Made by a program: the position numbers and the translations under genes. The notes beneath the pieces were generated by a model that saw only the letters and a program-made list of their open reading frames with translations, was not told where the DNA came from and searched no databases. A DNA stretch of 33,553 nucleotides from assembly GCA_001657315.1 (NCBI GenBank), contig LYSV01000153.1, forward strand, positions 9,835-43,387, in the 5' to 3' direction. The stretch's first letter is position 1. Every line of letters begins with the position of its first letter. This stretch comes from Flammeovirgaceae bacterium BBD 1991-12 (GTDB taxonomy: Bacteria > Bacteroidota > Bacteroidia > Cytophagales > Cyclobacteriaceae). Shown here piece by piece: positions 15,951-24,326 of the stretch.

Positions 15951-16418
15951 ATGAAAACGACACAGACCAATGACAATTACCAGCAATCAGTATCTGTCAA
16001 TACGACAAGAGAACAGGCTTTTGATGCACTTACCATCGGAATCGGTAAGTGGTGGGGTCCCGTTAACTGTGCAGCACGGTGGGTTGGGGATACTTTTAAG
16101 ATTGATTTTGGTAGAGGATCCTATTGGAAATTCCGGGTAGTAGAAATATCTGATGATGAAAAGGTGGTTTGGGAATGCGTGGAGTCAAATCAGGATGATA
16201 TTCATAATATCAAGGGCATGGATGAGGAATGGCTTGGGTCCAAACTGTATTGGAACATAGCAGAAAAAGGTGAAATGATTGAAGTTGAATTGTTGCATCA
16301 GGGTCTGGTCCCTCATGGTAATTGTTACGACGTATGTTCCGCAGCATGGGACTTTTACATCACTGATAGTCTCAAAAGCTTTCTTGAGACCGGCGAGGGG
16401 AAGCCTGAGGCAAACTAA
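15951..16418 (+). CDS. SRPBCC-family protein controlled with HxlR
   Basis: 155 residues, one START-like domain: YQQSVSVNTTREQAFDALT, then GKWWGPV, the strand/turn GDTFKIDFGRGSYWKFRVVEI, then KVVWECVES, and a final helix DFYITDSLKSFLE. This is the AHSA1-like arrangement often found beside ArsR or HxlR regulators. It probably binds or transforms a small hydrophobic compound that is also the regulator's signal. Starts 15 bases after the inverted repeat, so the leader is short. Not closely similar to the two SRPBCC genes at 7461 and 8336. Confidence 0.8.
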   Translation: MKTTQTNDNYQQSVSVNTTREQAFDALTIGIGKWWGPVNCAARWVGDTFKIDFGRGSYWKFRVVEISDDEKVVWECVESNQDDIHNIKGMDEEWLGSKLYWNIAEKGEMIEVELLHQGLVPHGNCYDVCSAAWDFYITDSLKSFLETGEGKPEAN

Positions 16419-16568
16419 CAGGATCACGAAAAAAGATCCCTTGCGCAGTGTACTCCACCAGCCGTGGGGGATATAAGACCGGGCAGCTTCACTATACGCT
16501 GTTGTAGTATGTGGCAAAGCTGGCGGAGAACACGCAGTCATTTACCAGCTATCATTTCATAGCCATAA

Positions 16569-17366
16569 TCATTCCAGTACTCTGTGTTTTCCTTCAAGCC
16601 ATCTTTTGAAAGCAGGTGTTTTCGCTTTGCTAATGATAACATCTTCGTTGAGCTGTGGATCCAGCTCAACTTTCAAACGCTTGTTAAAGTACAGGTGGAT
16701 CGCTCCTATTGCATCAATGTGCACCATAAGCTGCCGGTTAAGCCTGAAAAATACAGCAGGATCGAGGCTGTCTTCAAGTTCTTCCAGTGTATAGTCCACC
16801 AGGTATTGCCCGCCGTCACGCTTTTGAAGCAGTGTTATATCATTTTTAGTATAGAAATAGGCAATTTCACCGGTTCCCACTCGGACAAGCTGTTCTTTAT
16901 GTTTCACAAGAAACCTGTCTTTATATGTTTTATGGGGCTGTGGTCCATCCGGCTTCAGTGTTTCAATTAAGTTTTGCAGGCGATGAAAATGATCCTGCAT
17001 GGAAAAACCGGCCTGTAGCGTTCTGAATTTCTGAATGGCCGTGCGGAGTTCAGCCTCTTTTACGGGCTTCAGCAAATAATCCATGCCGTTCAGCTTAAAA
17101 GCACGTATGGCGTAGTGATCAAAAGAGGTGATGAAGACAATGGGAGTATTTACATTGTTTCTTTCCAGTGTTTCAAACACCAGTCCATCGGATAGCTGAA
17201 TATCGGAGAAAATGAGGTCTGGCATAGGATGCCGGGCAAACCACTCGTCTGCAGCAGCCACAGAACCGAGAATGGCGACCACGTTTGATTCCGGGGCTAC
17301 CAGTTGGATCAACTCCTGAAGCCGCTCAGCCGCAGGGTATTCATCTTCAATAATTAGAGTGCGCAT
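16569..17366 (-). CDS. LytTR-family response regulator
   Basis: 265 residues. The receiver domain (1-120) has the acidic pair in IIEDE, the phospho-acceptor D55 in LIFSDIQL, the Thr/Ser switch in VFITSFD and K100 in DYLLKPV. A linker of ~40 residues leads to a LytTR DNA-binding domain (~155-260; RFLVKHKEQLVRVGTGEIAYFYT, then FFRLNRQLMVHIDAI). LytTR regulators bind direct repeats and usually control cell-surface or transport genes. The gene overlaps the kinase gene by 20 bases, so the two form one transcript and one system. Confidence 0.92.
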   Translation of the reverse strand: MRTLIIEDEYPAAERLQELIQLVAPESNVVAILGSVAAADEWFARHPMPDLIFSDIQLSDGLVFETLERNNVNTPIVFITSFDHYAIRAFKLNGMDYLLKPVKEAELRTAIQKFRTLQAGFSMQDHFHRLQNLIETLKPDGPQPHKTYKDRFLVKHKEQLVRVGTGEIAYFYTKNDITLLQKRDGGQYLVDYTLEELEDSLDPAVFFRLNRQLMVHIDAIGAIHLYFNKRLKVELDPQLNEDVIISKAKTPAFKRWLEGKHRVLE

Positions 17367-18468
17367 GTTCTGAGGTATTTGGATTACCAGCTTTCACTAA
17401 TTCTTCAGAAACAACATCCTGACAGATAAAGGGCACCTTTACAATGAACGACCGGTCATTTTCAACGACGTACACCGGCCTTCCCGTCACCAGCATGCAG
17501 CGATGTTGCAGATTTTTTAAGCCCATACCTGTAGAGGGTGCCAGTACGGATCGGGGTCGTTTGTTGTTCGTTACAACCAGATAGTCCTCCTCATCCGTCA
17601 CCGTTATTTTCAATGGCTTTCCCGGTGAAACAGCATTGTGCTTTATCGCATTTTCCAGTGCCAGTTGCAGGGCATAGGGTGGCAATCGTGCTGCATCGGT
17701 CACATCGTTCAGTGCTACCTCATAGAAGAGATCGTCCCGGAAGCGGCTTTTGTTCAGGGAAATATAGGTCTGTGCAAAGGTCAGTTCCTCTCCCAGCGAC
17801 ACCAGATCTTTTTCACGGTGTTCAAGTATGTATCGGTACACATCTGCAAGCTGCTCGAGGTAGGTGATGGCCTTCTTGTTTTTCAGATCGATCAATGAGG
17901 AAAGTGTATTCAGGCTGTTGAAAAGGAAATGGGGGTTAAGCTGATCACGCAAGGCCGACAACTGGGCATCTACGAGGGCCAGCTGGATCTCTGACTTCTC
18001 CCTGGCAAGGGTTTCTGACCTTGTCAGGTGTGTCTTCCAGCCTTTATAAAAATCAGCTCCTTCGTAAATGGCGATAACAAGATAGCTTATCAGCAAGCCG
18101 TACAGGAAATTGAATTTAAGTGTATTCAGTGATGGCTCCACCACTATATCAAAAAATACGTAAACTTTAAAAAGCAACAACGCAAGTAGAAAGATATAGA
18201 CTGTACATGAAAGTATTTGTCGTATAAGTCTGCGGATAGTCGACTCAAACCCCGGAAATTTTCTATCCCAAAAGAGGGCGATCTGCCGATTACCCTCCCA
18301 TAGCAAATAAATATATCCAATATTGAACAAGGGTTCCACGGAACGAAAGGCTGGTGTCCATGATTCAAGACTATCCTCATCACGGAATAGTAAATACAGT
18401 AGTATAGAATAAAACAATTGCATTATTTGCTGACGCACAGCGGAATTTTTCCTGAAGAGAACAGTCAT
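17347..18468 (-). CDS. LytS-type sensor histidine kinase
   Basis: 373 residues. Residues 1-140 hold about four membrane helices (around 17-28, 47-58, 85-107 and 119-135) without a large outside domain. A short coiled coil (~145-175) leads to the His_kinase domain: H180 in LRDQLNPHFLFNSLNTL, the N-box in LALENAIKHNAV and the Gly-rich lid in STGMGLKNLQHR. It would autophosphorylate on H180 and pass phosphate to the LytTR regulator encoded next. The signal is unknown. A TTG-N20-TAACTTTC promoter and a rare Shine-Dalgarno-like AAGGAGG precede the ATG. The BamA-like gene is divergent and may be a target. Confidence 0.9.
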   Translation of the reverse strand: MTVLFRKNSAVRQQIMQLFYSILLYLLFRDEDSLESWTPAFRSVEPLFNIGYIYLLWEGNRQIALFWDRKFPGFESTIRRLIRQILSCTVYIFLLALLLFKVYVFFDIVVEPSLNTLKFNFLYGLLISYLVIAIYEGADFYKGWKTHLTRSETLAREKSEIQLALVDAQLSALRDQLNPHFLFNSLNTLSSLIDLKNKKAITYLEQLADVYRYILEHREKDLVSLGEELTFAQTYISLNKSRFRDDLFYEVALNDVTDAARLPPYALQLALENAIKHNAVSPGKPLKITVTDEEDYLVVTNNKRPRSVLAPSTGMGLKNLQHRCMLVTGRPVYVVENDRSFIVKVPFICQDVVSEELVKAGNPNTSEHAHSNY

Positions 18469-18495
18469 TTGAAAGAAGCCTCCTTATTTTTTATT

Positions 18496-18526
18496 GAAAG
18501 TTACCCTCCTCCTGGTAAGATGTCAA
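18496..18526 (-). promoter_or_regulatory. Promoter of the LytS/LytTR operon
   Basis: On the minus strand: TTGACA (TTG at 18526-18524), 20 bases, TAACTTTC (18503-18496). This differs from the Bacteroidota -7 box by one base and has the same 20-base spacing and TTGAC start as the SusC promoter at 29662. An AAGGAGG lies about 10 bases before the ATG at 18468. Confidence 0.55.
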
Positions 18527-18687
18527 CACAATCAGGGGTTAATCGGTACCAATTAGAGGTGAAGAAACCCGGCGGTAGTTTCAACTAACCTTTTTGGGAC
18601 TTTGCAGCTTCAATTTCTGATAAGTCCACTTCTCCTTCATTTTGTCCCTGTTTATCCGTTTTTCAGACCCGGCTTAGCGCCAACGGC

Positions 18688-18718
18688 TTGTTCCACGCAC
18701 CCTGCCTGTTCAACTTTG
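18688..18718 (+). promoter_or_regulatory. Candidate promoter of the BamA-like gene
   Basis: TTG (18688-18690), 20 bases, CAACTTTG (18711-18718): one mismatch to TAnnTTTG and the same spacing as the clearest promoters in the window. It would give a leader of about 55-60 bases before the ATG at 18782. Confidence 0.4.
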
Positions 18719-18781
18719 GCAGGAAAAACAAATGCATACCCGGTATATCCAGATAAAACACCGAACCATATTCATTTTACA

Positions 18782-19864
18782 ATGAGAACTACGTGTACTA
18801 TTATTTTCCTGTGTCTCTCCCTTTATGCACCGGCTCAGACCGATTCGACCACTTCCCAACAACGCAACTGGGACATTGTACCCATGATCAGCGGAAGTCC
18901 GGAATTTGGCCTTTTATTGGGTGTGAACCCCATATTCACATTTAAGACCAATCCGGCTGACACCGTTTTACGCACTTCTTTCTTTGGACCTCAATTGTTC
19001 GGAACATTTAAAAAACAGTTTGGCATTCAGATACCCGGCAACCTGTTTTTTCAGCAAAACAGGTATGCACTTGATTTTATGATCAATGGTGCCAATAGCA
19101 GATGGAGATATTACGGCATAGGTAATGAGATTGACCTTGAAGAATACGATTCCTACCGTTTCCGGGGGCTGACCGTTGATCTGGTTTTACTGAGAAGGCT
19201 GTTTTCAAGCTTTTACGCCGGAGCGGGCTACCGGTACAATTATCTCGATGTCTTTAGCCCCACGGCTGGCGGGCTGCTGGAAACCGAACAGCCTGCAGGT
19301 CACCACGGCTATACTGCATCAGGTCCTGTGATGGTCCTGCGATGGGAAAGTCGTGACAATGTAATGAACGCCTACCGGGGCAGTTTTATCAATATTCGTG
19401 GGGAACTACATCGGACAGCCACGGGCAGTACCCATCATTTTGAGGTGCTCACGCTTGATTTCCGCCATTATATCCCCCTTTCACAAAAACCTTATCATGT
19501 GCTTGCATTCCAGGTACTGCACCAGGCTACCTTTGGAAGTGTTCCTTTTACAGAATTAGGCATGATAGGGGGAAGTATGATCAACCGGGGATACTTTTCA
19601 GGCGCTTACCGTGACCGGCATTCGTTGGCTCTTCAAATAGAATATCGTCAAATGCTGGGGAAAAAAATTGGTGGAGTGCTCTTCCTGAGTGGCGGTAACC
19701 TGATGTCCGGTTACAATGAACTGGACCCTGGTGAAACAAGATTTGCCGCAGGTATTGGTTTAAGGTTTGCCTTGCTTCCACAGAACCGTGTCAATCTCCG
19801 GTTTGATTATGCGGTTGGCAGGAACAGCAGAGGTCAGTATTTTGGCATTAACGAAGCTTTTTGA
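18782..19864 (+). CDS. BamA/D15-like outer-membrane barrel protein
   Basis: 360 residues from the ATG at 18782, chosen because it opens a signal peptide (MRTTCTIIFLCLSLYAPAQ); an upstream TTG at 18602 adds 60 unrelated residues. The mature part is the bacterial surface antigen (Omp85) barrel without POTRA domains. It shows LLLGVNPIFTFK, the RWRYYGIGNEID segment, AGAGYRYNYLDVF, then VLRWESRDNVMNAYRGSF (the conserved D15 strand), LGMIGGSMINRGYFSGAYRDRH (the lid-loop [VI]RG[YF]-like motif, here INRGYFSGAYRD) and a last strand VNLRFDYAVG. POTRA-less members are common in Bacteroidota; the function is unknown, perhaps transport or assembly of surface components. It ends with Phe (GINEAF), as outer-membrane barrels often do. 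Confidence 0.85.
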   Translation: MRTTCTIIFLCLSLYAPAQTDSTTSQQRNWDIVPMISGSPEFGLLLGVNPIFTFKTNPADTVLRTSFFGPQLFGTFKKQFGIQIPGNLFFQQNRYALDFMINGANSRWRYYGIGNEIDLEEYDSYRFRGLTVDLVLLRRLFSSFYAGAGYRYNYLDVFSPTAGGLLETEQPAGHHGYTASGPVMVLRWESRDNVMNAYRGSFINIRGELHRTATGSTHHFEVLTLDFRHYIPLSQKPYHVLAFQVLHQATFGSVPFTELGMIGGSMINRGYFSGAYRDRHSLALQIEYRQMLGKKIGGVLFLSGGNLMSGYNELDPGETRFAAGIGLRFALLPQNRVNLRFDYAVGRNSRGQYFGINEAF

Positions 19865-19959
19865 AGATCAATTGAAAAAGTATTCGTGCAGACACACGGC
19901 ATTTTTTAAAAGCACGGGTAGTCAAAGCTATAAAATACACACTTCGTGATATCATTTTA

Positions 19960-20033
19960 TGAGCCGATTAGCGACTCTAATCGGCTCAAAATATTCAAAA
20001 AAATGAGTCGATTATTTTTAGTAATTGGCTCAT
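19960..20033 (+). repeat. Two related tandem stem-loops after the BamA-like gene
   Basis: Stem-loop 1: 11-bp perfect stem, 19960-19970 with 19978-19988 (core GAGCCGATTA...TAATCGGCTC, 7-base loop). Stem-loop 2: 12-bp stem, 20003-20014 with 20022-20033 (core GAGTCGATTA...TAATTGGCTC, 7-base loop), where the two changed positions remain paired as U-G and G-U only in plus-strand RNA. Bases CGACTC of loop 1 (19972-19977) are complementary to GAGTCG in the 5' arm of loop 2 (20005-20010), so an alternative fold is possible. They lie between convergent genes and may act as a terminator pair for the BamA-like transcript. Confidence 0.65.
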
Positions 20034-20128
20034 GAACTGCAACCGGCAGCTTCCGGAATGGCCTGGCTTTACTATGACACACTCTTTAAAATGACCAAGG
20101 CTAACCCATGGGTTTAAAGACGGTTTTA

Positions 20129-21745
20129 TCACGAATAAAGCAACCCATAATACTCTTCCAGCATTCGTTTAACTGCAAATTCCTCACGTGTATCCTGAAC
20201 GCTGTGCCGCATCATTTCCACCCACTTCTGCCTGTCTTCATAATAGAGCGGAATAACTTCCTTGCGAAGCACTTCATAAAGTGCTTTCAGGTCATGAGCA
20301 TCCAGTTTTTCAGCGTCTTCACTTTCAAAGCCATCGCCAAACTGCCAGCCGTTAATGCCATGACGACACGCCTCCGGCCACCAGCCGTCGAGAATACTGA
20401 AGTTCAGCACCCCGTTCATGGCGGCCTTCATGCCGCTGGTACCGCTGGCCTCCTTGGGTCGCCTTGGGTTATTCAGCCAAATATCGGAACCGCGGGTAAG
20501 CATAGCTCCGGTTTTCATATCATAGTCTTCTATAAAAGCAACGGACTGTGGATACTTTTGCGCCATGGCCACCAGCCGTGTCACGATGTCCTTGCCGGTA
20601 TCATCCAAAGGATGGGCCTTCCCCGAAAAAACGATCTGAATGGTCTGGTCCTTTAAAAGCGGCTCAATAATGTCCGGGTCACTGAAGATGAAATCCGAAC
20701 GCTTGTAGGGTGCGGCCCGTCGCGAAAAGCCGATCAGTAGCTTATCCTTATCAAATACCTGCCCTGTTTTTTCCCGGATATAATCGATCAACTCCTGCTT
20801 GTTGGCCTGATGGGCTTCCCATATTCCTTCATTTTTTTCGGCAGCATCCAACATGTTCTGGTCCACCCATGTACCCAGGTGGATCGCATTGGTAATAGCG
20901 ATGATCTCCGACCGGTCATCAATCTCCTCCCACATCTTGTTCGCCGTTTCTCCATGAAGCTGGGCTACCGCATTGGACTTTTTAGACAGTCGCAAGGCAC
21001 CGACGGTCATATTAAAGGGATCTCCACCCAAATATTTCAGCTGCGGACGACCTAGATGAAGACCGGCTCCCATGTACATGATCCGCTCGATGGGGTGGCT
21101 TTCATTACCCTGTACAATGGGAGTATGAGTGGTGAAGACCACTTCCTTACGCGTTAATTCCAGGGCTTGTTCAAAAGGCATCAGTTCAGGCCCCTGCATT
21201 TTCTCTCTTAGCAATTCAAAACCGGCAAACAAGGCATGACCCTCATTGAAATGGTAAATATCCACCTCTATTCCCAGCTTGCGCAAGGCACGCACCCCTC
21301 CGACACCCAATACAATTTCCTGAGCTATTCTCTCTTCACCAAACCAGCCATAAAGCTGCCCCGTGGTCCAGCTATCCGGATTGTCAGGAATATCCGTATC
21401 CAGCAAATAGACAGGTACCGTTCCGAAATTATCACATTTCCATACCTTGCATTCCACCTCCGTTTCACGAATGGTTACGCTAACAGTAACACCTGTGTCT
21501 TCCAGAAAATCGTATTCATAATTTTTGAAACTATCATAAGGTTTGCCATCAGCATCAATGCGCTGTGAAGTATAACCCTGCTTCCATTTGATGCCGATCC
21601 CTACTATAGGGTACTCATGATCAAGCGCTCCTTTCATGTAGTCACCGGCCAGAATACCCAGCCCTCCGGCATAGGTTTTCAATTGATCATCAAGGCCATA
21701 TTCCATACAGAAATAGGCGACTTTTGGGAGATTTTTTTTAGTCAT
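20129..21745 (-). CDS. glgP: Alpha-glucan (glycogen/starch) phosphorylase, short form
   Basis: 538 residues, the short bacterial/archaeal type rather than the ~800-residue E. coli type. It would split terminal glucose from alpha-1,4-glucans with phosphate to give glucose-1-phosphate in the cytoplasm. Seen: VAYFCMEYGL and YAGGLGILAGDYMKGA near the start (the glucan phosphorylase opening), HFNEGHALF, FTTHTP, the glycosyl-transfer part IGFSRRAAPYKRSDFIF, and the pyridoxal-phosphate motif KEASGTSGMKAAMNG with the cofactor Lys at 440. All key residues are present. It follows the transketolase gene on the same strand after 208 bases and so links storage glucan to the sugar-phosphate genes around it. 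Confidence 0.93.
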   Translation of the reverse strand: MTKKNLPKVAYFCMEYGLDDQLKTYAGGLGILAGDYMKGALDHEYPIVGIGIKWKQGYTSQRIDADGKPYDSFKNYEYDFLEDTGVTVSVTIRETEVECKVWKCDNFGTVPVYLLDTDIPDNPDSWTTGQLYGWFGEERIAQEIVLGVGGVRALRKLGIEVDIYHFNEGHALFAGFELLREKMQGPELMPFEQALELTRKEVVFTTHTPIVQGNESHPIERIMYMGAGLHLGRPQLKYLGGDPFNMTVGALRLSKKSNAVAQLHGETANKMWEEIDDRSEIIAITNAIHLGTWVDQNMLDAAEKNEGIWEAHQANKQELIDYIREKTGQVFDKDKLLIGFSRRAAPYKRSDFIFSDPDIIEPLLKDQTIQIVFSGKAHPLDDTGKDIVTRLVAMAQKYPQSVAFIEDYDMKTGAMLTRGSDIWLNNPRRPKEASGTSGMKAAMNGVLNFSILDGWWPEACRHGINGWQFGDGFESEDAEKLDAHDLKALYEVLRKEVIPLYYEDRQKWVEMMRHSVQDTREEFAVKRMLEEYYGLLYS

Positions 21746-21781
21746 GGGAGAAGGAATTAGAGGTGTTTATTCAGTAGCATA

Positions 21782-21814
21782 AACCTTAACAGGCCTTGAA
21801 GACCCGGTAAGGTT
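21782..21814 (-). promoter_or_regulatory. Imperfect hairpin in the leader of glgP
   Basis: AACCTTAACAGG (21782-21793) and CCCGGTAAGGTT (21803-21814) form a 12-bp stem with a nine-base loop. In minus-strand RNA there is one mismatch and one G-U pair; in plus-strand RNA there are two mismatches. It lies ~37 bases before the glgP start and could be the end of the transketolase transcript or a leader structure. It has no U-tract on the minus strand. Confidence 0.35.
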
Positions 21815-21953
21815 CTGTTTTTTATTTTATTGATAATTTTTGAGCAACAGCAACTTTTTTGATGTTCTATGCATCTATTTGGAAGAACACCGATCCACCG
21901 AATAATGTTACACTTGATTACTCAGTTCACCCAATAAATAAATCACTAAATTA

Positions 21954-23973
21954 TCACCCCAAAAAAGCCTTCACCTGCTCATAGACCTGGGTGCCTGTAA
22001 AGCCAAATTTTTCATCCAGCACGCCAGCCGGTGCAGAGTACCCAAAGTGATCCAGGCCAAACACGGTTCCGGAAGCTCCCACCAGCCCTTCAAGCGCTAT
22101 GGGCAACCCGGCTGTGAGGCCAAAGCGTGGTGCATCCCCCAGGATCTCCTGCTGCCATACATCCGGCTGGTCTCTGAACAATCCTTCTGAGATCACGGAA
22201 ACAATATTACAGGTTATTCCTTCTTTTTCAAGCAGTTCAGCAGCATCTACCAACGTAGACACCTCACTGCCACTGGCCAGCAGGGTAACTGCAGCATTTT
22301 CCACGGATCTTACCCGATATGCTCCTTTTTCAGCTAAGAGTGCTTCTTCATATCTGTCATCCTGAGCAGGCAGGTCTTTAATCCCCTGTCGAGAAAAGAT
22401 GAGTCCGGTAGGGACTGATCGGTTCTCCAGGGCCATCTTCCATGCTACTGTGGTCTCGGCAGCATCTGCCGGGCGCAGTGCCAGCAGGGATCGGCTACCG
22501 GAGTGGTTCTTCACCTTTTCGAGCAAACGGATCTGTGCTTCCTGCTCAACAGGCTGATGTGTAGGACCGTCCTCCCCTACTCTGAAGGCATCGTGTGTCC
22601 AAAGGTAGATCACAGGCGCCTCCATTAGTGCTGATAGCCGGGTGGCTGGCTTCTGATAATCGGAAAAGATGAAGAACGTACCGATCACCGGGATCACCCC
22701 TCCGTGAAGGGCCATGCCATTGGCCATCGCAGCCATGGTGAATTCCGATACACCCGCATGCAGGAAGTTGGCATCAAATTTACCCGGACCAAAGGCCTCG
22801 GCTTTCTTGAGAAATCCATCGGTTTTGTCGCTATTGGCCAGGTCCGCTGAGGCGACGATCAGATTTTCTACTGTTTCGGCCAGGTACCCCAGTACAGTGG
22901 CAGAAGCGTCGCGGGAAGCTACGTTATTTTTTTGCGGGATCTGTGCAAAATCTATATCAGGAATGCCTCCGTTTATAAAGAGATCCAGTTTTTTTGCCTC
23001 TTCAGGATGGGCTGAGCGCCACTGGGACTCTTCTTCCCGGGCGGCTTTCACTTCATCCCTTTTCCTGTTTAGCAGATCTTCATAGTAAGATTCTACATCA
23101 GCAAACTTTTCAAAAGGACTGTCAACAGTACCCCCCAGGGCCTCTATCGTTCCGGCATAGTCAGCGCCAGTACCCCCCAGGGGTTTACCGTGAAGTTCGG
23201 GGTATCCCTCGTAAGGCTTACCTTCGGTATCTACACAGCCTTTGCCCATGATCGTTTTTCCAATAATGATGGTTGGCCTTTTAGCCTCCGCTTTGGCTTC
23301 ACTCAACGCATTCCTGATGGCATCGTGATCATGACCATCTATGGTCAATACCTTCCAGCCCCACGCTTCATATTTTTTAGCTGTGTCCTCGTAGGTCACC
23401 TGATTGGTGTAGGTGGACAACTGTACATCATTGGAGTCAAAGAACATTACCAGATTGCTGAGGCCCAGATATCCGGCAATACGGCCCACACCCTGGGAGA
23501 TCTCCTCCTGTATACCGCCGTCGGAGATGTAGGCATAGATGGTGTGATCCGCCCATGCACCAAATTTCGTACTCAGGAATTTCCCGGCCAGCGCTGCTCC
23601 TGCACCCATAGCATGTCCCTGTCCCAGTGGGCCTGAGGTATTTTCCACACCTCTTTTCTGGTCCACTTCCGGGTGACCGGGGGTTACGGATTTCCACTGG
23701 CGGAAATCAGACAGGTCTTCAGCACTGTAGTTACCCAGGAGGTAAAGTTGAGCGTACAGCATGGCGGACAAAGGCCCCGGATCCAGAAAGAACCTGTCCC
23801 GCCACATCCATCGGATTGTCAGGATCAAAACGTAAGAATTCGCTATACAATATGTGGCTGAAGTCAGCGCCACCCATAGGGCCGCCGGGGTGACCTGATT
23901 TGGCTTTTTCCACCATAGCGGCAGAGAGCACCCGGATGTTATCGGCGCACCTCTGATCAATTTCCTTGTTCAC
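21954..23973 (-). pseudogene. tkt: Transketolase, frame broken near 23804 and cofactor-site His changed to Pro
   Basis: Two frames make one full-length (~673 residues) transketolase, which moves two-carbon units between sugar phosphates with thiamine diphosphate. From the GTG at 23973: MNKEIDQRCADNIRVLSAAM, KAKSGHPGGPMGGADF, DPDNPMDV. Then, in another frame from 23804: WRDRFFLDPG to the end, with the ThDP motif region SDGGIQEEIS, HGKPLGG, the catalytic Glu in GVSEFTMAAMANG and THDAFRVGEDGPTHQP. Restoring two bases (GTGTGG for GTGG) gives NPMDVWRDRF with the family's spacing. Separately, the His expected in FLDPGHxS is Pro (FLDPGPLS). As written the first frame stops after about 80 residues. 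Real loss would be surprising beside gnd, zwf and pgl; sequence error or a second copy elsewhere should be considered. Confidence 0.85.
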
Positions 23974-24326
23974 AGATAAGATTTATAAGGTTAGACAAGT
24001 GTTTTTCAAGATTGTAGTGACTGACATAGGTCCCGATCTATGCCGCAGCAAAAATAGACAATAATTCCACATTTGGTTTTGAAAAGAGATGATAATGGAG
24101 CTTGTTTTTTAATCGCTTTTTCACAATTCAGTATTGGCACCATATTCTCAAAAAAGACACAGGCACTGTTGCTCTGGCTTGTTTAACTATTGTTCAATTA
24201 TTCAAAGGTATCACCATGGGCATTCACTTTCTGATGGGCTTTGAGAAGAAAGGTGTTCATTAGTAAAATACAAAAGTATATATTTGTAATATACAAAAGT
24301 TTATTTTGCTAATATAAACTTAAGAT
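23974..24326. other. Regulatory region between transketolase and the ATPase gene
   Basis: 353 bases between divergent genes. The minus strand holds an exact -7 box TATTTTTG (24056-24049), about 76 bases before the transketolase GTG, without a clear -33 element. The plus strand side (24240-24326) is very AT-rich and contains the ATPase promoter and repeats. No gene seen in between. Confidence 0.5.
24268..24300 (+). promoter_or_regulatory. Promoter and direct/inverted repeats of the ATPase gene
   Basis: ATACAAAAGT occurs at 24268-24277 and 24291-24300 (23-base period). Between them is an exact -7 box TATATTTG (24279-24286), and TTTGTA-ATA-TACAAA (24283-24297) is a perfect inverted repeat overlapping it. 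The box-plus-palindrome design and the shared ATTTGTAATA string resemble the toxin-antitoxin promoter at 2904-2923. Confidence 0.55.

Larger units (their letters stand above)
18469..18781. other. Regulatory region between the kinase and the BamA-like gene
   Basis: 313 bases between divergent genes. It contains the minus-strand kinase promoter (18496-18526) and the plus-strand candidate promoter of the BamA-like gene (18688-18718). An in-frame stretch before 18782 (from a TTG at 18602) codes for low-complexity, Pro/Thr/Cys-rich residues and is taken as non-coding. LytTR sites could lie here, but none stood out. Confidence 0.5.

Noticed and set aside
18602-18781. 60-residue extension of the BamA-like protein from a TTG
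   Set aside because: A normal signal peptide starts at 18782 and a candidate promoter lies inside the extension.
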